A stretch of 64,000 bases of DNA. Origin: Erythrobacter sp. GTDB lineage: Bacteria > Pseudomonadota > Alphaproteobacteria > Sphingomonadales > Sphingomonadaceae. The first letter of the stretch is position 1. The number at the start of each line of letters is the position of its first letter. The translations under genes were made by a program, and so were the position numbers. Below are positions 26,994-36,369 of this stretch, piece by piece. A model generated the notes under the pieces. The model was given only the letters and a program-made list of their open reading frames with translations, was not told where the DNA came from and searched no databases. The stretch spans positions 412,044 to 476,043 of the forward strand of contig NZ_JASJAP010000002.1 of NCBI RefSeq assembly GCF_030066995.1. Direction: 5' to 3'.

Positions 26994-27986
26994 GTGACAG
27001 AACCGCGCTATGACGTCATCGCCATCGGCAACGCCGTGGTCGATGTGATCGCCTCTTGCCCCGAAGATCTGATCGACGAACTCCAGCTCAACCGTGGAGG
27101 AATGACGCTGATCGACGAGGCGCGCGCCGACGAACTCTACGACGCGATGCCGCCCGCGCGCGAGGTGTCGGGCGGATCGGCCGCCAACACGCTAGCGGGG
27201 CTTTCGACGCTGGGCCTGCAATGCGCCTTTATCGGTCAGGTCGCCGAAGACCAGCTGGGCAAGGTGTTCCGCCACGATATGCGCGCGACGGGTATCGATT
27301 TCGACACGCCCGCGCGCAGCGGAGAGCCAGCAACGGGCCGCGTCCTCATCTTCGTGACCCCCGATGGCGAGCGCACGATGAACACCTTCCTGGGGGCCGG
27401 GCAATTCCTGCCCGCCGCCGCTCTCGACGAAGATCTGATCGCGAGCGCCGCGATCCTGTACCTCGAAGGCTATCTGTGGGATCCCGAAGAACCGCGCAGC
27501 GCCATGCGGCGGGCGATCGAAGTTGCGCGCCGCGCGGGCCGCAAAGTCGCCTTCACCGCGAGCGAGAGCTTCGTGATCGAGCGCCACGGCGACGATTTCC
27601 GCGACCTGATTGAGCGCGGGATGATCGACATCCTGTTCGTCAACGAAAGCGAGCTGGCCACGTTGACAGGGCTTGATGATTTTGACGCCGGTTTCGACGC
27701 GATCGCGCCCAAAGTGCCCGTCCTTGTCGCCACCCGCTCCGAACGCGGCGCGGTCGCGCACGCGCACGGGACGCGCGCGGTCGTGAGCGCGGAGCCGATC
27801 GACCACGTGATCGACACCACGGGGGCGGGCGACCAATTCGCCGCCGGCTTCCTGTCGGGCTACGCCAAGGGCATGGATTTGGAGGAGTGCCTCAAACGCG
27901 GCGCCATCGCGGCGGCCGAAGTCATCTCGCATTACGGCCCGCGTCCCGAGGCGGATCTGAAGGCGCTGATTGCCGAGAAGCTCTGA
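26994..27986 (+). CDS. PfkB-family sugar kinase, probable adenosine kinase
   Basis: 330-residue ribokinase-fold enzyme, probably phosphorylating adenosine to AMP. Seen: AIGNAVVDVIASC, NRGGMTLID, the GGSAANTLAGLSTLG substrate block, FVTPDGERTMNTFLGAG and the C-terminal anion hole/catalytic Asp block TTGAGDQFAAGFLSGYAKGMD. Order and spacing match alphaproteobacterial adenosine kinases; another purine nucleoside or sugar cannot be ruled out. GTG start with AGGAAAG upstream. Confidence 0.88.
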   Translation: MTEPRYDVIAIGNAVVDVIASCPEDLIDELQLNRGGMTLIDEARADELYDAMPPAREVSGGSAANTLAGLSTLGLQCAFIGQVAEDQLGKVFRHDMRATGIDFDTPARSGEPATGRVLIFVTPDGERTMNTFLGAGQFLPAAALDEDLIASAAILYLEGYLWDPEEPRSAMRRAIEVARRAGRKVAFTASESFVIERHGDDFRDLIERGMIDILFVNESELATLTGLDDFDAGFDAIAPKVPVLVATRSERGAVAHAHGTRAVVSAEPIDHVIDTTGAGDQFAAGFLSGYAKGMDLEECLKRGAIAAAEVISHYGPRPEADLKALIAEKL

Positions 27987-28005
27987 GCGCAATTTGCGCT
28001 CCGCA

Positions 28006-28362
28006 TCACGGCGCGGGCTTGTAATCCTCGCGCTGGAGCGAAACCATGTAGCGCGAGACCTTCTCCGCTTCTTCGCGGGTGAGTTCGAACTCCATCAATT
28101 CGGGGTAATTGTGCGCGTCGATCAGCCAGTCTGTGAGGCTGTCGCCCGTGAGCCCGGCGCTGTTGGCAATCGCGTCAAAACCCGGCGCTTCGGGATTGGG
28201 CGAGAGGAAGGGCGCCTCAACGCCATGGCAATCCCCGCACACGCCCTGAACGAGGTTGGGCACAGGCTGCGCGGCTGACGCGGATTTGGGCGGCGCTGTG
28301 TCGTCGCTCTGGCAAGCGGCAAGCAGAGCGGCCGCGGCCGCCAGGGTGATAAAATGTCGCAC
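28006..28362 (-). CDS. Small c-type cytochrome lipoprotein
   Basis: 118 residues from GTG 28362, supported by GGAGG upstream. N-terminus RHFITLAAAAALLAAC gives a lipobox Cys17. A single heme-binding CGDCH lies at residues 42-46 and a candidate distal Met ligand is in YPELMEF. The length fits a class I monoheme cytochrome, anchored in a membrane and facing the periplasm. The open frame upstream of 28362 lacks a signal peptide, so it is not used. Redox partner unknown. Confidence 0.85.
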   Translation of the reverse strand: MRHFITLAAAAALLAACQSDDTAPPKSASAAQPVPNLVQGVCGDCHGVEAPFLSPNPEAPGFDAIANSAGLTGDSLTDWLIDAHNYPELMEFELTREEAEKVSRYMVSLQREDYKPAP

Positions 28363-28427
28363 AGCTATTGCCTCCCTTTGCGGTCCTGCGTCCGTTCGAA
28401 GCGCGCAACGCCATCCTAGCACGGATA

Positions 28428-29705
28428 CTAGGCCTGCGCCTCCCGCGCGACTTCCTTCCACCCGATATCGCGCCTGTAGAAGCCGCTGGGAAAGTCGATG
28501 CGCTCGACCGCTTCATAGGCCGCCGCCTGCGCCTCGGTCGCGTTTGCGCCGGTGGCGGTGACGTTGAGCACGCGGCCTCCATTGGCGACGAGCGCGCCAT
28601 CCTCGGCGGCTCTCGTGCCCGCGTGGAAGACTTTGGCCCCATACGCCTCGGCCTCGCCCAATGAAATCGCGCCGCCTCTCTCTGGCGTTCCGGGATAGCC
28701 TTTGGCCGCCATCACCACGGTGAGCGCGGTTTCGTCGGAGAAGCGCGTTTCGGCACCGGCCAACTCGCCCTTGGCGCAGGCAAACATGATCTTCGCCAAA
28801 TCGCTTTCCAGCCGCATCATCAGCACCTGGCATTCGGGATCGCCAAAGCGGCAATTGTATTCGATCAGCTTGGGGCCGTCGGCGGTCAGCATCAACCCGG
28901 CGTAGAGCACGCCCGAATAAGGCATGCCGTCCGCGCGCATGGTCGCAACCGTGGGACGGATGATCTCGTCCATCACGCGCGCCTGAAGCGCAGGCGTCAG
29001 CACCGGAGCGGGCGAATACGCGCCCATGCCGCCGGTGTTGGGGCCGGTGTCGCCTTCGCTCACCTGCTTGTGGTCCTGCGCGGTGCCGAAAGGCAGGATC
29101 GTGGTCCCGTCCGTGATCGCGAAGAAACTCGCCTCCTCGCCTTCGAGAAATTCCTCGATCACGACCTCGGCGCCCGCCTCGCCGAATTGCCCGCCGAACA
29201 TGTCGGCGAGCGCCGCCTCGGCCTCTTCCAGCGTCTGGGCGATCACGACGCCCTTGCCCGCTGCAAGGCCATCGGCCTTGAGCACATATGGCGCGCTGAA
29301 CCGGGAGAGCGCCGCGCGCGCCGCTTGCAAGGAGGCGCAGCGGACATAGGCTCCGGTCGGAATCCCCGCGCGTTCGCACAGATCCTTGGTAAAGCCCTTG
29401 GAACCTTCCAGCTGGGCGGCGGCCTTTGAGGGCCCGAAAACCGCAATGTCGGCTGCGCGCAGACTGTCGGCGAGCCCATCGACCAACGGGGCCTCGGGGC
29501 CGATGACGACGAGGTCGATGCCTTCGTTCTTGCAAAAGGCGATCACGGCGGTGTGATCGCTGGCGTCGAGATCAAACAGCGCGGCAACCTGCGCGATGCC
29601 CGGATTTCCGGGGGCGGCGGCCAGCCCGGTGACGCTGGGGGATTGCGCAAGCTTCCACGCCAGCGCATGTTCGCGCCCGCCCGATCCAAGCAGCAGGACA
29701 TTCAT
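28428..29705 (-). CDS. purD: Phosphoribosylamine-glycine ligase
   Basis: ATP-grasp enzyme of purine synthesis joining phosphoribosylamine and glycine, 425 residues. Motifs: [112 protein letters not shown] and [14 protein letters not shown]. The start ATG (29703-29705) overlaps by two bases the start of xseA on the opposite strand. Confidence 0.97.
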   Translation of the reverse strand: MNVLLLGSGGREHALAWKLAQSPSVTGLAAAPGNPGIAQVAALFDLDASDHTAVIAFCKNEGIDLVVIGPEAPLVDGLADSLRAADIAVFGPSKAAAQLEGSKGFTKDLCERAGIPTGAYVRCASLQAARAALSRFSAPYVLKADGLAAGKGVVIAQTLEEAEAALADMFGGQFGEAGAEVVIEEFLEGEEASFFAITDGTTILPFGTAQDHKQVSEGDTGPNTGGMGAYSPAPVLTPALQARVMDEIIRPTVATMRADGMPYSGVLYAGLMLTADGPKLIEYNCRFGDPECQVLMMRLESDLAKIMFACAKGELAGAETRFSDETALTVVMAAKGYPGTPERGGAISLGEAEAYGAKVFHAGTRAAEDGALVANGGRVLNVTATGANATEAQAAAYEAVERIDFPSGFYRRDIGWKEVAREAQA

Positions 29706-31212
29706 GGCGCGTTCCCCTTCCTCCGGACCCTCTTACGCGAACGACCGTCTCGTAGCCTCGAGCCGGGCTGGCGACAACGCGGAACCCCTCACGATCACCG
29801 AGATTTCGCAGGCCCTCAAGCGCACGGTGGAGGACCGCTTTGGCCATGTGCGGCTGCGCGGCGAATTGTCGGGGGTCAAGCGGGCTGCGTCCGGGCACCT
29901 CTATTGCGCGCTCAAGGACGAGAAATCGGTGCTCGACGGGGTCATGTGGCGCGGCAACGCGCAGCGACTGGCGTTTGCGCCCGAAGACGGGCTTGAGGTG
30001 ATCGCGACCGGCAAGCTGACGACCTATGCCGGGCGCTCGAAATATCAGATCGTCATCGACAGCCTCGAGATCGCGGGCGAGGGGGCGTTGCTGGCGCTGC
30101 TGGAGAAGACGCGCGCGCGGCTGGCGCAGGAAGGGCTGTTCGATGAGCGGCGCAAACGCGCGCTCCCCTATCTGCCGCGCACGATAGGGGTTGTCACCTC
30201 GCCAACCGGATCGGTTATTCGCGATATTCTCCACCGTCTGGCGGATCGCTTCCCCAGTCACGTCATCGTCTGGCCGGTTCTCGTCCAGGGTCAAGGCGCA
30301 GCGGAGCAGATTTCACAGGCCATTCAGGGGTTTTCGGATCTTTCGGCGGTCTGTGATCTTTCGGCAGGCGGATCGGTCGTGCGACCCGATGTTGTGATCG
30401 TCGCGCGCGGGGGCGGGTCGATCGAGGATCTGTGGAGCTTCAACGAGGAAATCGTCGTGCGTGCGATCGCAGAATGTACCATACCGGTTATTTCGGCGGT
30501 GGGGCATGAGACCGACACCACGCTTTGCGATTACGCCGCCGACCGGCGCGCGCCAACGCCCACAGCGGCGGCGGAAATGGCAGTGCCGGTGCGCGCCGAT
30601 CTTGAAGCGACGCTGGCCGACTTCGCCGCGCGCCAGCGCCGCGCGGTGCACCGTCCGGTGGAGTTGGGGCGTGAGCGTCTGGAGGCGCGGGTGCGCCGGA
30701 TGCCGCGTCCCGAAGCGCTCTTGCAGCCGCAGGCCCAGCGGCTCGATGAACTTGCTGAAAGGCTGCGCCGCGCCTTGACCCTGCGCGCCGGACGGGGCCG
30801 CGAAGAACTGGCCGGAACGGCGGCGCGGCTCTCGCCGGTCGTGCTTCGCCGGGCCGAACGCAGCGCGCGCGACAGGCTGGAGAGGGTTCGGCTGGCTCCC
30901 GCTCTCATTCGGCGTCCGATCGAGGAGGCACGCGCGCGGCTCGACGCGCTGGCCCGGCTGGCGAGCCAGTTGCACCCCGAAAAGCCGCTGGAGCGGGGTT
31001 ACGCCATCGTTCGCGGCGAGGGCGGCGCGGCGGTCACGACCCGCGCCGAGGCCGCCAACCAGGCGCGGCTCGCCCTGCAGTTCAAGGACGGCACCCTCGA
31101 CGCGGTCCCGCTTTCGGATGGCTCGGCGCAGCGCGTTCAGGCTTCGGTAAAGCCGCGCCGTTCATCCAAGGCCAGGCCGCCCTCTTCAACCCAAGAGGAT
31201 TTGTTCGGCTAG
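29704..31212 (+). CDS. xseA: Exodeoxyribonuclease VII large subunit
   Basis: Large subunit of ExoVII, a single-strand-specific exonuclease, about 502 residues. N-terminal OB-fold ([40 protein letters not shown]), catalytic core ([72 protein letters not shown]) and a long Arg-rich coiled coil, then the [11 protein letters not shown] end. ATG 29704 is the best start, though the frame is open upstream inside purD antisense. xseB is not in the window. Confidence 0.95.
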   Translation: MARSPSSGPSYANDRLVASSRAGDNAEPLTITEISQALKRTVEDRFGHVRLRGELSGVKRAASGHLYCALKDEKSVLDGVMWRGNAQRLAFAPEDGLEVIATGKLTTYAGRSKYQIVIDSLEIAGEGALLALLEKTRARLAQEGLFDERRKRALPYLPRTIGVVTSPTGSVIRDILHRLADRFPSHVIVWPVLVQGQGAAEQISQAIQGFSDLSAVCDLSAGGSVVRPDVVIVARGGGSIEDLWSFNEEIVVRAIAECTIPVISAVGHETDTTLCDYAADRRAPTPTAAAEMAVPVRADLEATLADFAARQRRAVHRPVELGRERLEARVRRMPRPEALLQPQAQRLDELAERLRRALTLRAGRGREELAGTAARLSPVVLRRAERSARDRLERVRLAPALIRRPIEEARARLDALARLASQLHPEKPLERGYAIVRGEGGAAVTTRAEAANQARLALQFKDGTLDAVPLSDGSAQRVQASVKPRRSSKARPPSSTQEDLFG

Positions 31213-31236
31213 GCGCTTGATGCTAAGGACACGGCC

Positions 31237-31440
31237 ATGCTGATGAATTCGACCGAGAAGCCTGCGAAGCTCTATTACGGACCTTCCACCTTCCGCGTCT
31301 TGCGCCCCGGCCAGCATGTCGTGTGCGCGGTTTCGGGTGAGATCATTCCGCTGGAGGAGCTGCGCTACTGGAGCGCGGAGCTTCAGGAAGCCTATGCGAG
31401 CGCCGAAATCGCCACGAAGCGCCTGCTCGCCCAAGGGTGA
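31237..31440 (+). CDS. DUF2093 domain protein
   Basis: 67-residue conserved alphaproteobacterial protein; KLYYGPSTFRVLRPGQHVVCAVSGEIIPLEELRYWS is the DUF2093 signature. Function unknown. AAGGA lies upstream of ATG 31237 and the stop overlaps the peptidase gene by four bases. Confidence 0.9.
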   Translation: MLMNSTEKPAKLYYGPSTFRVLRPGQHVVCAVSGEIIPLEELRYWSAELQEAYASAEIATKRLLAQG

Positions 31441-32330
31441 GGCCGCGCAGGCCAGCCAGCTTCCGGGCAATCGCAAGCGGCGTCGCGGCCTTGGCCCTTC
31501 TCGCCGCGTTCAGCGGGTCCGCCCTTCGGGCCGGCGCACCGACAGTCTCCGGTGCGTCCGCCTCGCTCGCCCCGCTGCCCGCCCTCACCTATGACGGCAA
31601 ACTCACGCAGGGCGGCTATATCCGTGGCAAGGCGCCGCCGGGCGCGGCGAGCGCGGCGCTGGGCGAGCAGAGCCTGGAACTGGCCGAGGACGGGGGTTTC
31701 TTCGCCGCGTTTGACCGCGACAGCCCGGACACGCTTGAATTGCGCGTGACGCTCGCCAGCGGCGATATCGCGCGCGAGACGCTCTCCATCACGCCGCGCA
31801 AGTGGTTCATTCAGCGCATAAACCTTCCCAAACGCCCCAGCGGCGCAAGCGAAGCATGGTGGAAACGGCGCGAGCCCGAATACAACGCGATTGTCGCTGC
31901 GCGCGCGGCAAGGACCGGGGCGCAAGGGTGGCGTCAAGACTTCATCTGGCCGGTAAAGGGCCGCATTTCCGGGATGTTTGGACGCCAGCGCATCTATCGC
32001 GGCGAGGCGGGCTCGTATCATTCGGGCATCGATATCGCGCCGGGCAACGGTGTTCCCTTTGTCGCGCCCGCCGATGGCGTCGTGGTGCTGGCCGCGACCG
32101 GATTCAGCCTTGAGGGCGGCTTGATCATCATCGATCACGGCGCCGGCCTCAACAGCGCCTTTCTCCACTGCTCCAGGATCGCGGTCGAACAGGGCGAGGC
32201 GGTGAGCCAGGGCCAGTATATCGGTAATGTCGGCTCAAGCGGACGCGCAACCGGGCCGCATCTGCACTGGAGCCTCAAATGGAACGACGCGCGGCTCGAT
32301 CCGCTGCTGTTTACAGGGCCGATGGAGTGA
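31437..32330 (+). CDS. M23 family metallopeptidase
   Basis: 297-residue exported peptidoglycan peptidase-type protein. A signal segment (residues about 10-31) leads to an N-terminal beta domain and a LytM domain from about residue 170: WPVKGRISGMFG, zinc ligands His195 and Asp199 in YHSGIDIAPG, and His275/His277 in GPHLHW. All catalytic positions are intact, so it is likely an active endopeptidase rather than a degenerate activator. Confidence 0.92.
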   Translation: MRPRRPASFRAIASGVAALALLAAFSGSALRAGAPTVSGASASLAPLPALTYDGKLTQGGYIRGKAPPGAASAALGEQSLELAEDGGFFAAFDRDSPDTLELRVTLASGDIARETLSITPRKWFIQRINLPKRPSGASEAWWKRREPEYNAIVAARAARTGAQGWRQDFIWPVKGRISGMFGRQRIYRGEAGSYHSGIDIAPGNGVPFVAPADGVVVLAATGFSLEGGLIIIDHGAGLNSAFLHCSRIAVEQGEAVSQGQYIGNVGSSGRATGPHLHWSLKWNDARLDPLLFTGPME

Positions 32331-32386
32331 TCGGGCGCTGCGACTGATTGACGATCGGCGCGCGTTAGCGGAAGGGCGCGGATGCA

Positions 32387-33496
32387 ATGAAGCGCTTTGT
32401 CCTTACACTCTTGCTCGCCGTGGGCCTCGTGCCGGGCACCTGGGTGCGATCCCCGATAACGCAGGGCTTCGAACTCCCGATCCACGCGCGCGCAGTCGAC
32501 GAGCCGGGAGGGCGGCCCCCGGCCGGATGGACGCTCAAAGGCGTGTGGGAGTACGAGAGCGACGGCCTTTTCTTCGGCGGCTATTCGGCGCTGCTGGATA
32601 TGGGAGGACCGCGGATGCGCGCGTTTTCGGATCGCGGGGCGTATTTCACGCTGACGCTTCCGGACGCGCCGCCGCGCGCCGTTGTGGCCGGAGCTGCAGG
32701 AGCCGCTGGGGCCGCCGAAACCGACGTTCAGGCGCCACAAGCGCTCGGCTATCAGCCGGTCGAGAAGGCCTATCAGACGCTCTTGTGGGACATCGAATCG
32801 GCGACGCGCGGTCCCGCGACCGGGCAATACTGGCTCGGCTATGAAAACACGCACGCGATCCATCGCTATACGCGCGCGCACGCGGCGGACGGCGTGCGGG
32901 TGATCGAGGACGAAGTGGACTGGCCGCTCAACGCGGGCGCCGAAGCGATGGTGCGCCTTGCCGATGGCCGCTTTCTGGTGGTGCCCGAACGCGGGCGCGA
33001 GGCGTTGCTCTACCCGTCCGATCCTGTGACGGGCGCTGCGCCGATTATCATTCCGTACGAGGCCCCTCCTGGAGACTTCGGCGTTACCGAGGTCAAGCAA
33101 TTGCCCGATGGCCGACTGCTCTTTCTGCTGCGCCGCGTCGTCTGGAGCGTGCCGCCCTTCGAGGCCCGCCTTGCGATCGCCGAGGCGCCCGGCGCCGGGG
33201 TCGATGGCGGCGGCGATAGCGGGGGCGATAGCGACACCGCGCTCGCGCTGAGGCCCCGGATCGCGCTCGATCTGACATCGGTTGCGCCGCCTGAGAATTA
33301 CGAGGCGCTTGCCGTGCGGAAGCGCGAGGACGGCGCGCTCGATATCTGGGTCCTGTCGGACGATAATTTCGCCGCAATGCAGCGCACCCTGCTGGTCAAA
33401 TTGCGCTTCGACCCGGAGACCGCCGCGCGCGAGGAGCGCAAGAAAAAGACCAGGAAACCGCTCTCAAAACCGGCAAAAGAAAAGGCGCGCGAGTAG
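32387..33496 (+). CDS. Exported phytase-like esterase domain protein
   Basis: 369 residues with a signal peptide (KRFVLTLLLAVGLVPG). The body matches the phytase-like (esterase-like activity of phytase) family: GGYSALLDMGGPRMRAFSDRGAYFTL near residue 65, YWLGYENTHAIHRY, and PPENYEALAVRKREDGALDIWVLSDDNF near the end, a beta-propeller arrangement. The tail is strongly basic (RKKKTRKPLSKPAKEKARE). An insert rich in Gly/Asp (GVDGGGDSGGDSD) sits near residue 275. Substrate unknown. Confidence 0.82.
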   Translation: MKRFVLTLLLAVGLVPGTWVRSPITQGFELPIHARAVDEPGGRPPAGWTLKGVWEYESDGLFFGGYSALLDMGGPRMRAFSDRGAYFTLTLPDAPPRAVVAGAAGAAGAAETDVQAPQALGYQPVEKAYQTLLWDIESATRGPATGQYWLGYENTHAIHRYTRAHAADGVRVIEDEVDWPLNAGAEAMVRLADGRFLVVPERGREALLYPSDPVTGAAPIIIPYEAPPGDFGVTEVKQLPDGRLLFLLRRVVWSVPPFEARLAIAEAPGAGVDGGGDSGGDSDTALALRPRIALDLTSVAPPENYEALAVRKREDGALDIWVLSDDNFAAMQRTLLVKLRFDPETAAREERKKKTRKPLSKPAKEKARE

Positions 33497-33508
33497 AACC
33501 CGCACGCC
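33474..33508 (-). terminator. Likely rpmB terminator
   Basis: GGCGCGCG (33484-33491) pairs with CGCACGCC (33501-33508) with one mismatch; on the minus strand it is followed by TTTTCTTTT. It lies 32 bases past rpmB and overlaps the 3' end of the convergent phytase-like gene. Confidence 0.6.
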
Positions 33509-33540
33509 CTTTCATTGGCTTGGAGAGCCCGATGCCTGGC

Positions 33541-33828
33541 TTAGGCCGAAGCCGCCGCTTTCTTAAGCTCGCGCTTCACCTTGAGCGCGCGCGGGGAAAG
33601 CTTTTCATCCTTGGTCTTCAACAGCCAGTTGTCGAGCCCGCCATTGTGCTCCACCGAGCGCAGGCCGTGGGTCGACACGCGGAACTTGAAGCTGCGATCC
33701 AGCTTTTCGCTCAGCAGCGTGACGTTCTGAAGGTTGGGCAGGAAGACGCGCTTGGTCTTGTTGTTGGCGTGGCTCACATTGTGGCCCACCTGGCGGCCCT
33801 TGCCGGTCAGTTCGCAAATACGCGACAT
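33541..33828 (-). CDS. rpmB: 50S ribosomal protein L28
   Basis: 95-residue ribosomal protein: [36 protein letters not shown] is the conserved L28 start, followed by [28 protein letters not shown] family sequence. Alphaproteobacterial L28 has this longer C-terminal helix ([17 protein letters not shown]). Monocistronic, with a terminator downstream. Confidence 0.98.
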   Translation of the reverse strand: MSRICELTGKGRQVGHNVSHANNKTKRVFLPNLQNVTLLSEKLDRSFKFRVSTHGLRSVEHNGGLDNWLLKTKDEKLSPRALKVKRELKKAAASA

Positions 33829-33973
33829 GGTAAATCTCGTTTCTGTTCACAGTGACGGGCGCGCCGCGATGGTCGCGGTCCGATCGATCGGAGGTCCCGG
33901 AAAGCGCGCCGCATAGCGGGGCGCCGCGAAAACGTCAATTGATTCGTCGCCGTGCGAGGGTTAGCGCCAGAGC

Positions 33974-34444
33974 ATGACCGCGCGCTCAAGTCCCCGATGG
34001 CCGTTGCCTCAACCCATGGCGCTCGCTTTGCAGGCCGCGCGGAAGGCGGGCGAGGCGGGCGAAGTGCCGGTTGGCGCGGTGGTGGTCAAGGGCCATGAGG
34101 TGATCGCGGTGGCGGGCAACGCAACGCGCTCTCCCCCCGATCCCACCGGCCACGCCGAAATGCGCGCAATCCGCATGGCGTCTCAAAAACTGGGCGATGA
34201 CCGGCTGACGGGCTGCGACCTCTACGTGACGCTGGAGCCGTGCGCGATGTGCGCGGGCGCGATCGCCCACGCGCGGCTGGCGCGGCTGTACTACGGGGCA
34301 AGCGACCCCAAAGGCGGCGGCGTCGAACATGGGAGCCGGGTGTTCGAGCAGGAGCAATGCCTGCACCGGCCCGAGGTGTACTCAGGCTTGGGCGAAGAGG
34401 AAGCGGCGGAGTTGCTGCGGGCGTTTTTCAGGGAGCGGCGGTGA
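33974..34444 (+). CDS. tadA: tRNA adenosine(34) deaminase / nucleoside deaminase
   Basis: Zinc deaminase, 156 residues, converting A34 to inosine in tRNA-Arg(ACG). The HAE motif is GHAEMRAI (His60, Glu62) and the PCxxC motif is LEPCAMCAGAI (Cys90, Cys93); YYGASDPKGGGVEHG follows, as in TadA. The length is normal. Confidence 0.93.
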   Translation: MTARSSPRWPLPQPMALALQAARKAGEAGEVPVGAVVVKGHEVIAVAGNATRSPPDPTGHAEMRAIRMASQKLGDDRLTGCDLYVTLEPCAMCAGAIAHARLARLYYGASDPKGGGVEHGSRVFEQEQCLHRPEVYSGLGEEEAAELLRAFFRERR

Positions 34445-34454
34445 GGGGTGTCTC

Positions 34455-34485
34455 GTCCGCTTACGACCCCACTAGCGGACATATT
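34455..34485 (+). terminator. Weak hairpin after tadA
   Basis: GTCCGCT (34455-34461) and AGCGGAC (34474-34480) form a 7-bp stem followed by ATATTT. A weak intrinsic terminator for tadA is possible. Confidence 0.35.
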
Positions 34486-34486
34486 T

Positions 34487-34513
34487 CGTCATTCCCGCGC
34501 ACGCGGGAATCCA
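34487..34513 (+). repeat. Left terminal inverted repeat of the GIY-YIG element
   Basis: 27-base arm starting CGTCATTCCC and ending GGGAATCCA, internally palindromic. Its inverted partner is at 34842-34868. Confidence 0.75.
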
Positions 34514-34527
34514 TTGAGCTAGGTCCA

Positions 34528-34836
34528 ATGCACAAAGAGTTTCAGCCAACGGTTTACCTGTTGGCATCTGCCTAAAACGGCACGCTGTATCTCGGCGTCA
34601 GTTCGCATCTACTCCAGCGCATTGCTCAGCATCGCGACGGTGCATTCGAAGGTTTCTCCAAGAAGTACGATGCGCATCGTCTTGTTTGGTTCGAACAACA
34701 TGCGACAGTGGAGCAAGCCATCTTGCGCGAGAAGCAGATCAAGTAATGGCGGCGTGCTTGGAAGGTGGATTTGATCGAAGAAGACAACCCAAGATGGCGA
34801 GATTTGGCTGAGGACTTTGGATTTGAGCCGTTGTGA
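34528..34836 (+). pseudogene. GIY-YIG nuclease, two in-frame stops
   Basis: One continuous frame encodes a small UvrC-like GIY-YIG endonuclease: MHKEFQPTVYLLAS, stop (TAA 34573-34575), NGTLYLGVSSHLLQRIAQH, then EGFSKKYDAHRLVWFEQHATVEQAILREKQIK, stop (TAA 34744-34746), WRRAWKVDLIEEDNPRWRDL and the natural end FGFEPL. The family normally has VY-(10)-YIG; here YIG reads YLG. The length without the stops (102 codons) is the family norm. Two TAA codons without any frameshift point to recent decay. Confidence 0.85.
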
Positions 34837-34841
34837 CAGAG

Positions 34842-34868
34842 TGGATTCCCACGTGCGCGGGAATGACG
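34842..34868 (-). repeat. Right terminal inverted repeat of the GIY-YIG element
   Basis: 27-base inverted copy of the left arm, one base different (CACGTG in place of CGCGTG at the centre on the plus strand). Confidence 0.75.
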
Positions 34869-34931
34869 ACAATGTTAGTGCCCGTTTCCCACCCCTTAGC
34901 TGACAGTCCCACAAAACTGCGGCCTCTCGGC

Positions 34932-35681
34932 TTATCCCTTCAACCACTCCACCGCCTCGTCCTGCTCATCGTCATCGAACGCGCGGATCTCGGGTTTCAC
35001 AAGCTTACCGAAAAGCTGCGCGGTGCCGCCGATCCAGTCGGGGCCGCCGACGATGGCGTAGCGGTCGATTTCGTTGATGAGGTGCATCTTCGATCGCATC
35101 AACCCGAAGTCGAACAACAGGTCCGCCTCGAAACCGTGCCAGCTCTTGATCACCATCATCAGGCTGCGGCATTCCGGCTCTTTCAGCCGCGCTTCGACCA
35201 TCGCGATCCCGCGCTCGCTTTCGGGGGCGTCGAGCCGACCGGCGAGTTCGAAGGCCGCGATGGCGGGATTGCCCAGATCCAGCTCGCGAAAGGCTCCGGT
35301 GTGCGGCGCTTCGGCTGATTCCATCACCCACGCGCGCGCCGCGTCCGCTTCATCCTCGTCGTAGACCGCGTATGTCACGCCGGGCAGCATCGCGCTCTCG
35401 ATCCGCGCGGCGGTGCGGATCCATTCCTCGTCCGAGACCACCGCGATCCGATCGAGGCCATAAACCCACTTGAGGAAGCTTGGGATATGCCCGAGTTCAA
35501 CGGTGACAGCCGACAAGGTGAAGCCCTGGAGGGATGTGAGATCGATGAGGAGGTTGCCGCCTCCACCCGCCTCGTTGCGCTCTTTTGCGAAGCCGGCGAG
35601 GCGCTGCGCGTCGTCCTGACGGAACTCGGCGATGACGACGATCCGGTGGGCGGTGGCGGAGATTTGTTCGATATCGATCAT
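34932..35681 (-). CDS. SpoIIAA-like (STAS/Lipid-binding) protein
   Basis: About 249 residues from ATG 35681; the open frame upstream of it is Arg/Gly-rich and not used. Two tandem halves each resemble the SpoIIAA-like family: first LLIDLTSLQGFTLSAVTVELGHIPSFLKWVYGLDRIAVVSDEEWIRTAA, second LLFDFGLMRSKMHLINEIDRYAIVGGPDWIGGTAQLFG. Such proteins resemble CRAL-TRIO/STAS folds; function is unknown. No membrane segments. Confidence 0.8.
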   Translation of the reverse strand: MIDIEQISATAHRIVVIAEFRQDDAQRLAGFAKERNEAGGGGNLLIDLTSLQGFTLSAVTVELGHIPSFLKWVYGLDRIAVVSDEEWIRTAARIESAMLPGVTYAVYDEDEADAARAWVMESAEAPHTGAFRELDLGNPAIAAFELAGRLDAPESERGIAMVEARLKEPECRSLMMVIKSWHGFEADLLFDFGLMRSKMHLINEIDRYAIVGGPDWIGGTAQLFGKLVKPEIRAFDDDEQDEAVEWLKG

Positions 35682-35749
35682 GGCGAGGCTTCTACCACAC
35701 TCGCCGCGCCCGGTCATTTGATCTGGGGCAAAGGCGAGGTCGTCAGGGT

Positions 35750-36358
35750 TTAGCCCGCCGCGTCGCGCACCGGGTCCAGCACCAGCAGCAAGCGCTTCTC
35801 GCCCGTGTCCGCGATCGGCGGGGAGCGGTGGATGGCGGGGTGTGTGGTCCACATTCGGCCTTTGAACAGACCGACATCGCCTGCCTTAAGGGTGCGAATG
35901 TGGTGAGGTTCTTCATCGCGCGCGACCCGCGCCGCGTCCTCGGCATCCAGCCATTGCGTGCCGGTGCCGACATAGGTCGTGATCAGCCGCGCTTTCACAT
36001 AGTCGGCGTGGAACTTGCGGCACGAATTGGTGGTGACAATCGCCAGCCGCACGCTCACCGCGTCGATTTCCATCACCGCTGCGTAACGCTCGGCAAGCGC
36101 GGCGATATCCGCGATGAGAGCCGCGCGCGCAGGGGTCGCCGGATAGCCCGCCGCGCCGAGCTGGGCCGTGAGGCGCGCACCAAGCTCCGACAGCGTGGCG
36201 GCAAAGCGCACATCGTCGAGCGGCGATGCGAGCAGCGTGTCGAACGCCGGAGCCCCAGACCGCTCCCAGATCGCCAGATTGCACGCCTCGTCGCGGATCG
36301 CGTCAAGAACGCTGTGGTCGGTCGATCGCTGCGCGCTGGGGGATAGAAGAGTGGTCAT
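35750..36358 (-). CDS. DUF1826 family protein
   Basis: 202 residues. The block TNSCRKFHADYVKARLITTYVGTGTQWLDAEDAARVA and LKAGDVGLFKGRMWTTHPAIHRSPP, with conserved Cys and three His, identify DUF1826. The His/Asp pattern and double-psi-like strands suggest a metal-binding cupin/oxygenase-type fold, which is inference. In other bacteria the family is found near zinc-homeostasis genes. A 19-base palindrome sits 12 bases upstream of the start. Confidence 0.82.
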   Translation of the reverse strand: MTTLLSPSAQRSTDHSVLDAIRDEACNLAIWERSGAPAFDTLLASPLDDVRFAATLSELGARLTAQLGAAGYPATPARAALIADIAALAERYAAVMEIDAVSVRLAIVTTNSCRKFHADYVKARLITTYVGTGTQWLDAEDAARVARDEEPHHIRTLKAGDVGLFKGRMWTTHPAIHRSPPIADTGEKRLLLVLDPVRDAAG

Positions 36359-36369
36359 CGGATTGGCTC

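Larger units (their letters stand above)
34487..34868 (+). mobile_element. TIR-flanked GIY-YIG element (decayed)
   Basis: A 382-base unit bounded by near-identical 27-base inverted repeats: CGTCATTCCCGCGCACG at 34487-34503 (arm to 34513) and its complement at 34842-34868, with one mismatch. Each arm is itself a palindrome centred on CCCGCGCACGCGGG. Between them is a single GIY-YIG nuclease reading frame with two stops. No target-site duplication is evident. Palindrome-flanked small GIY-YIG genes recur in alphaproteobacteria; that this is a mobile unit is inference. Confidence 0.65.
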
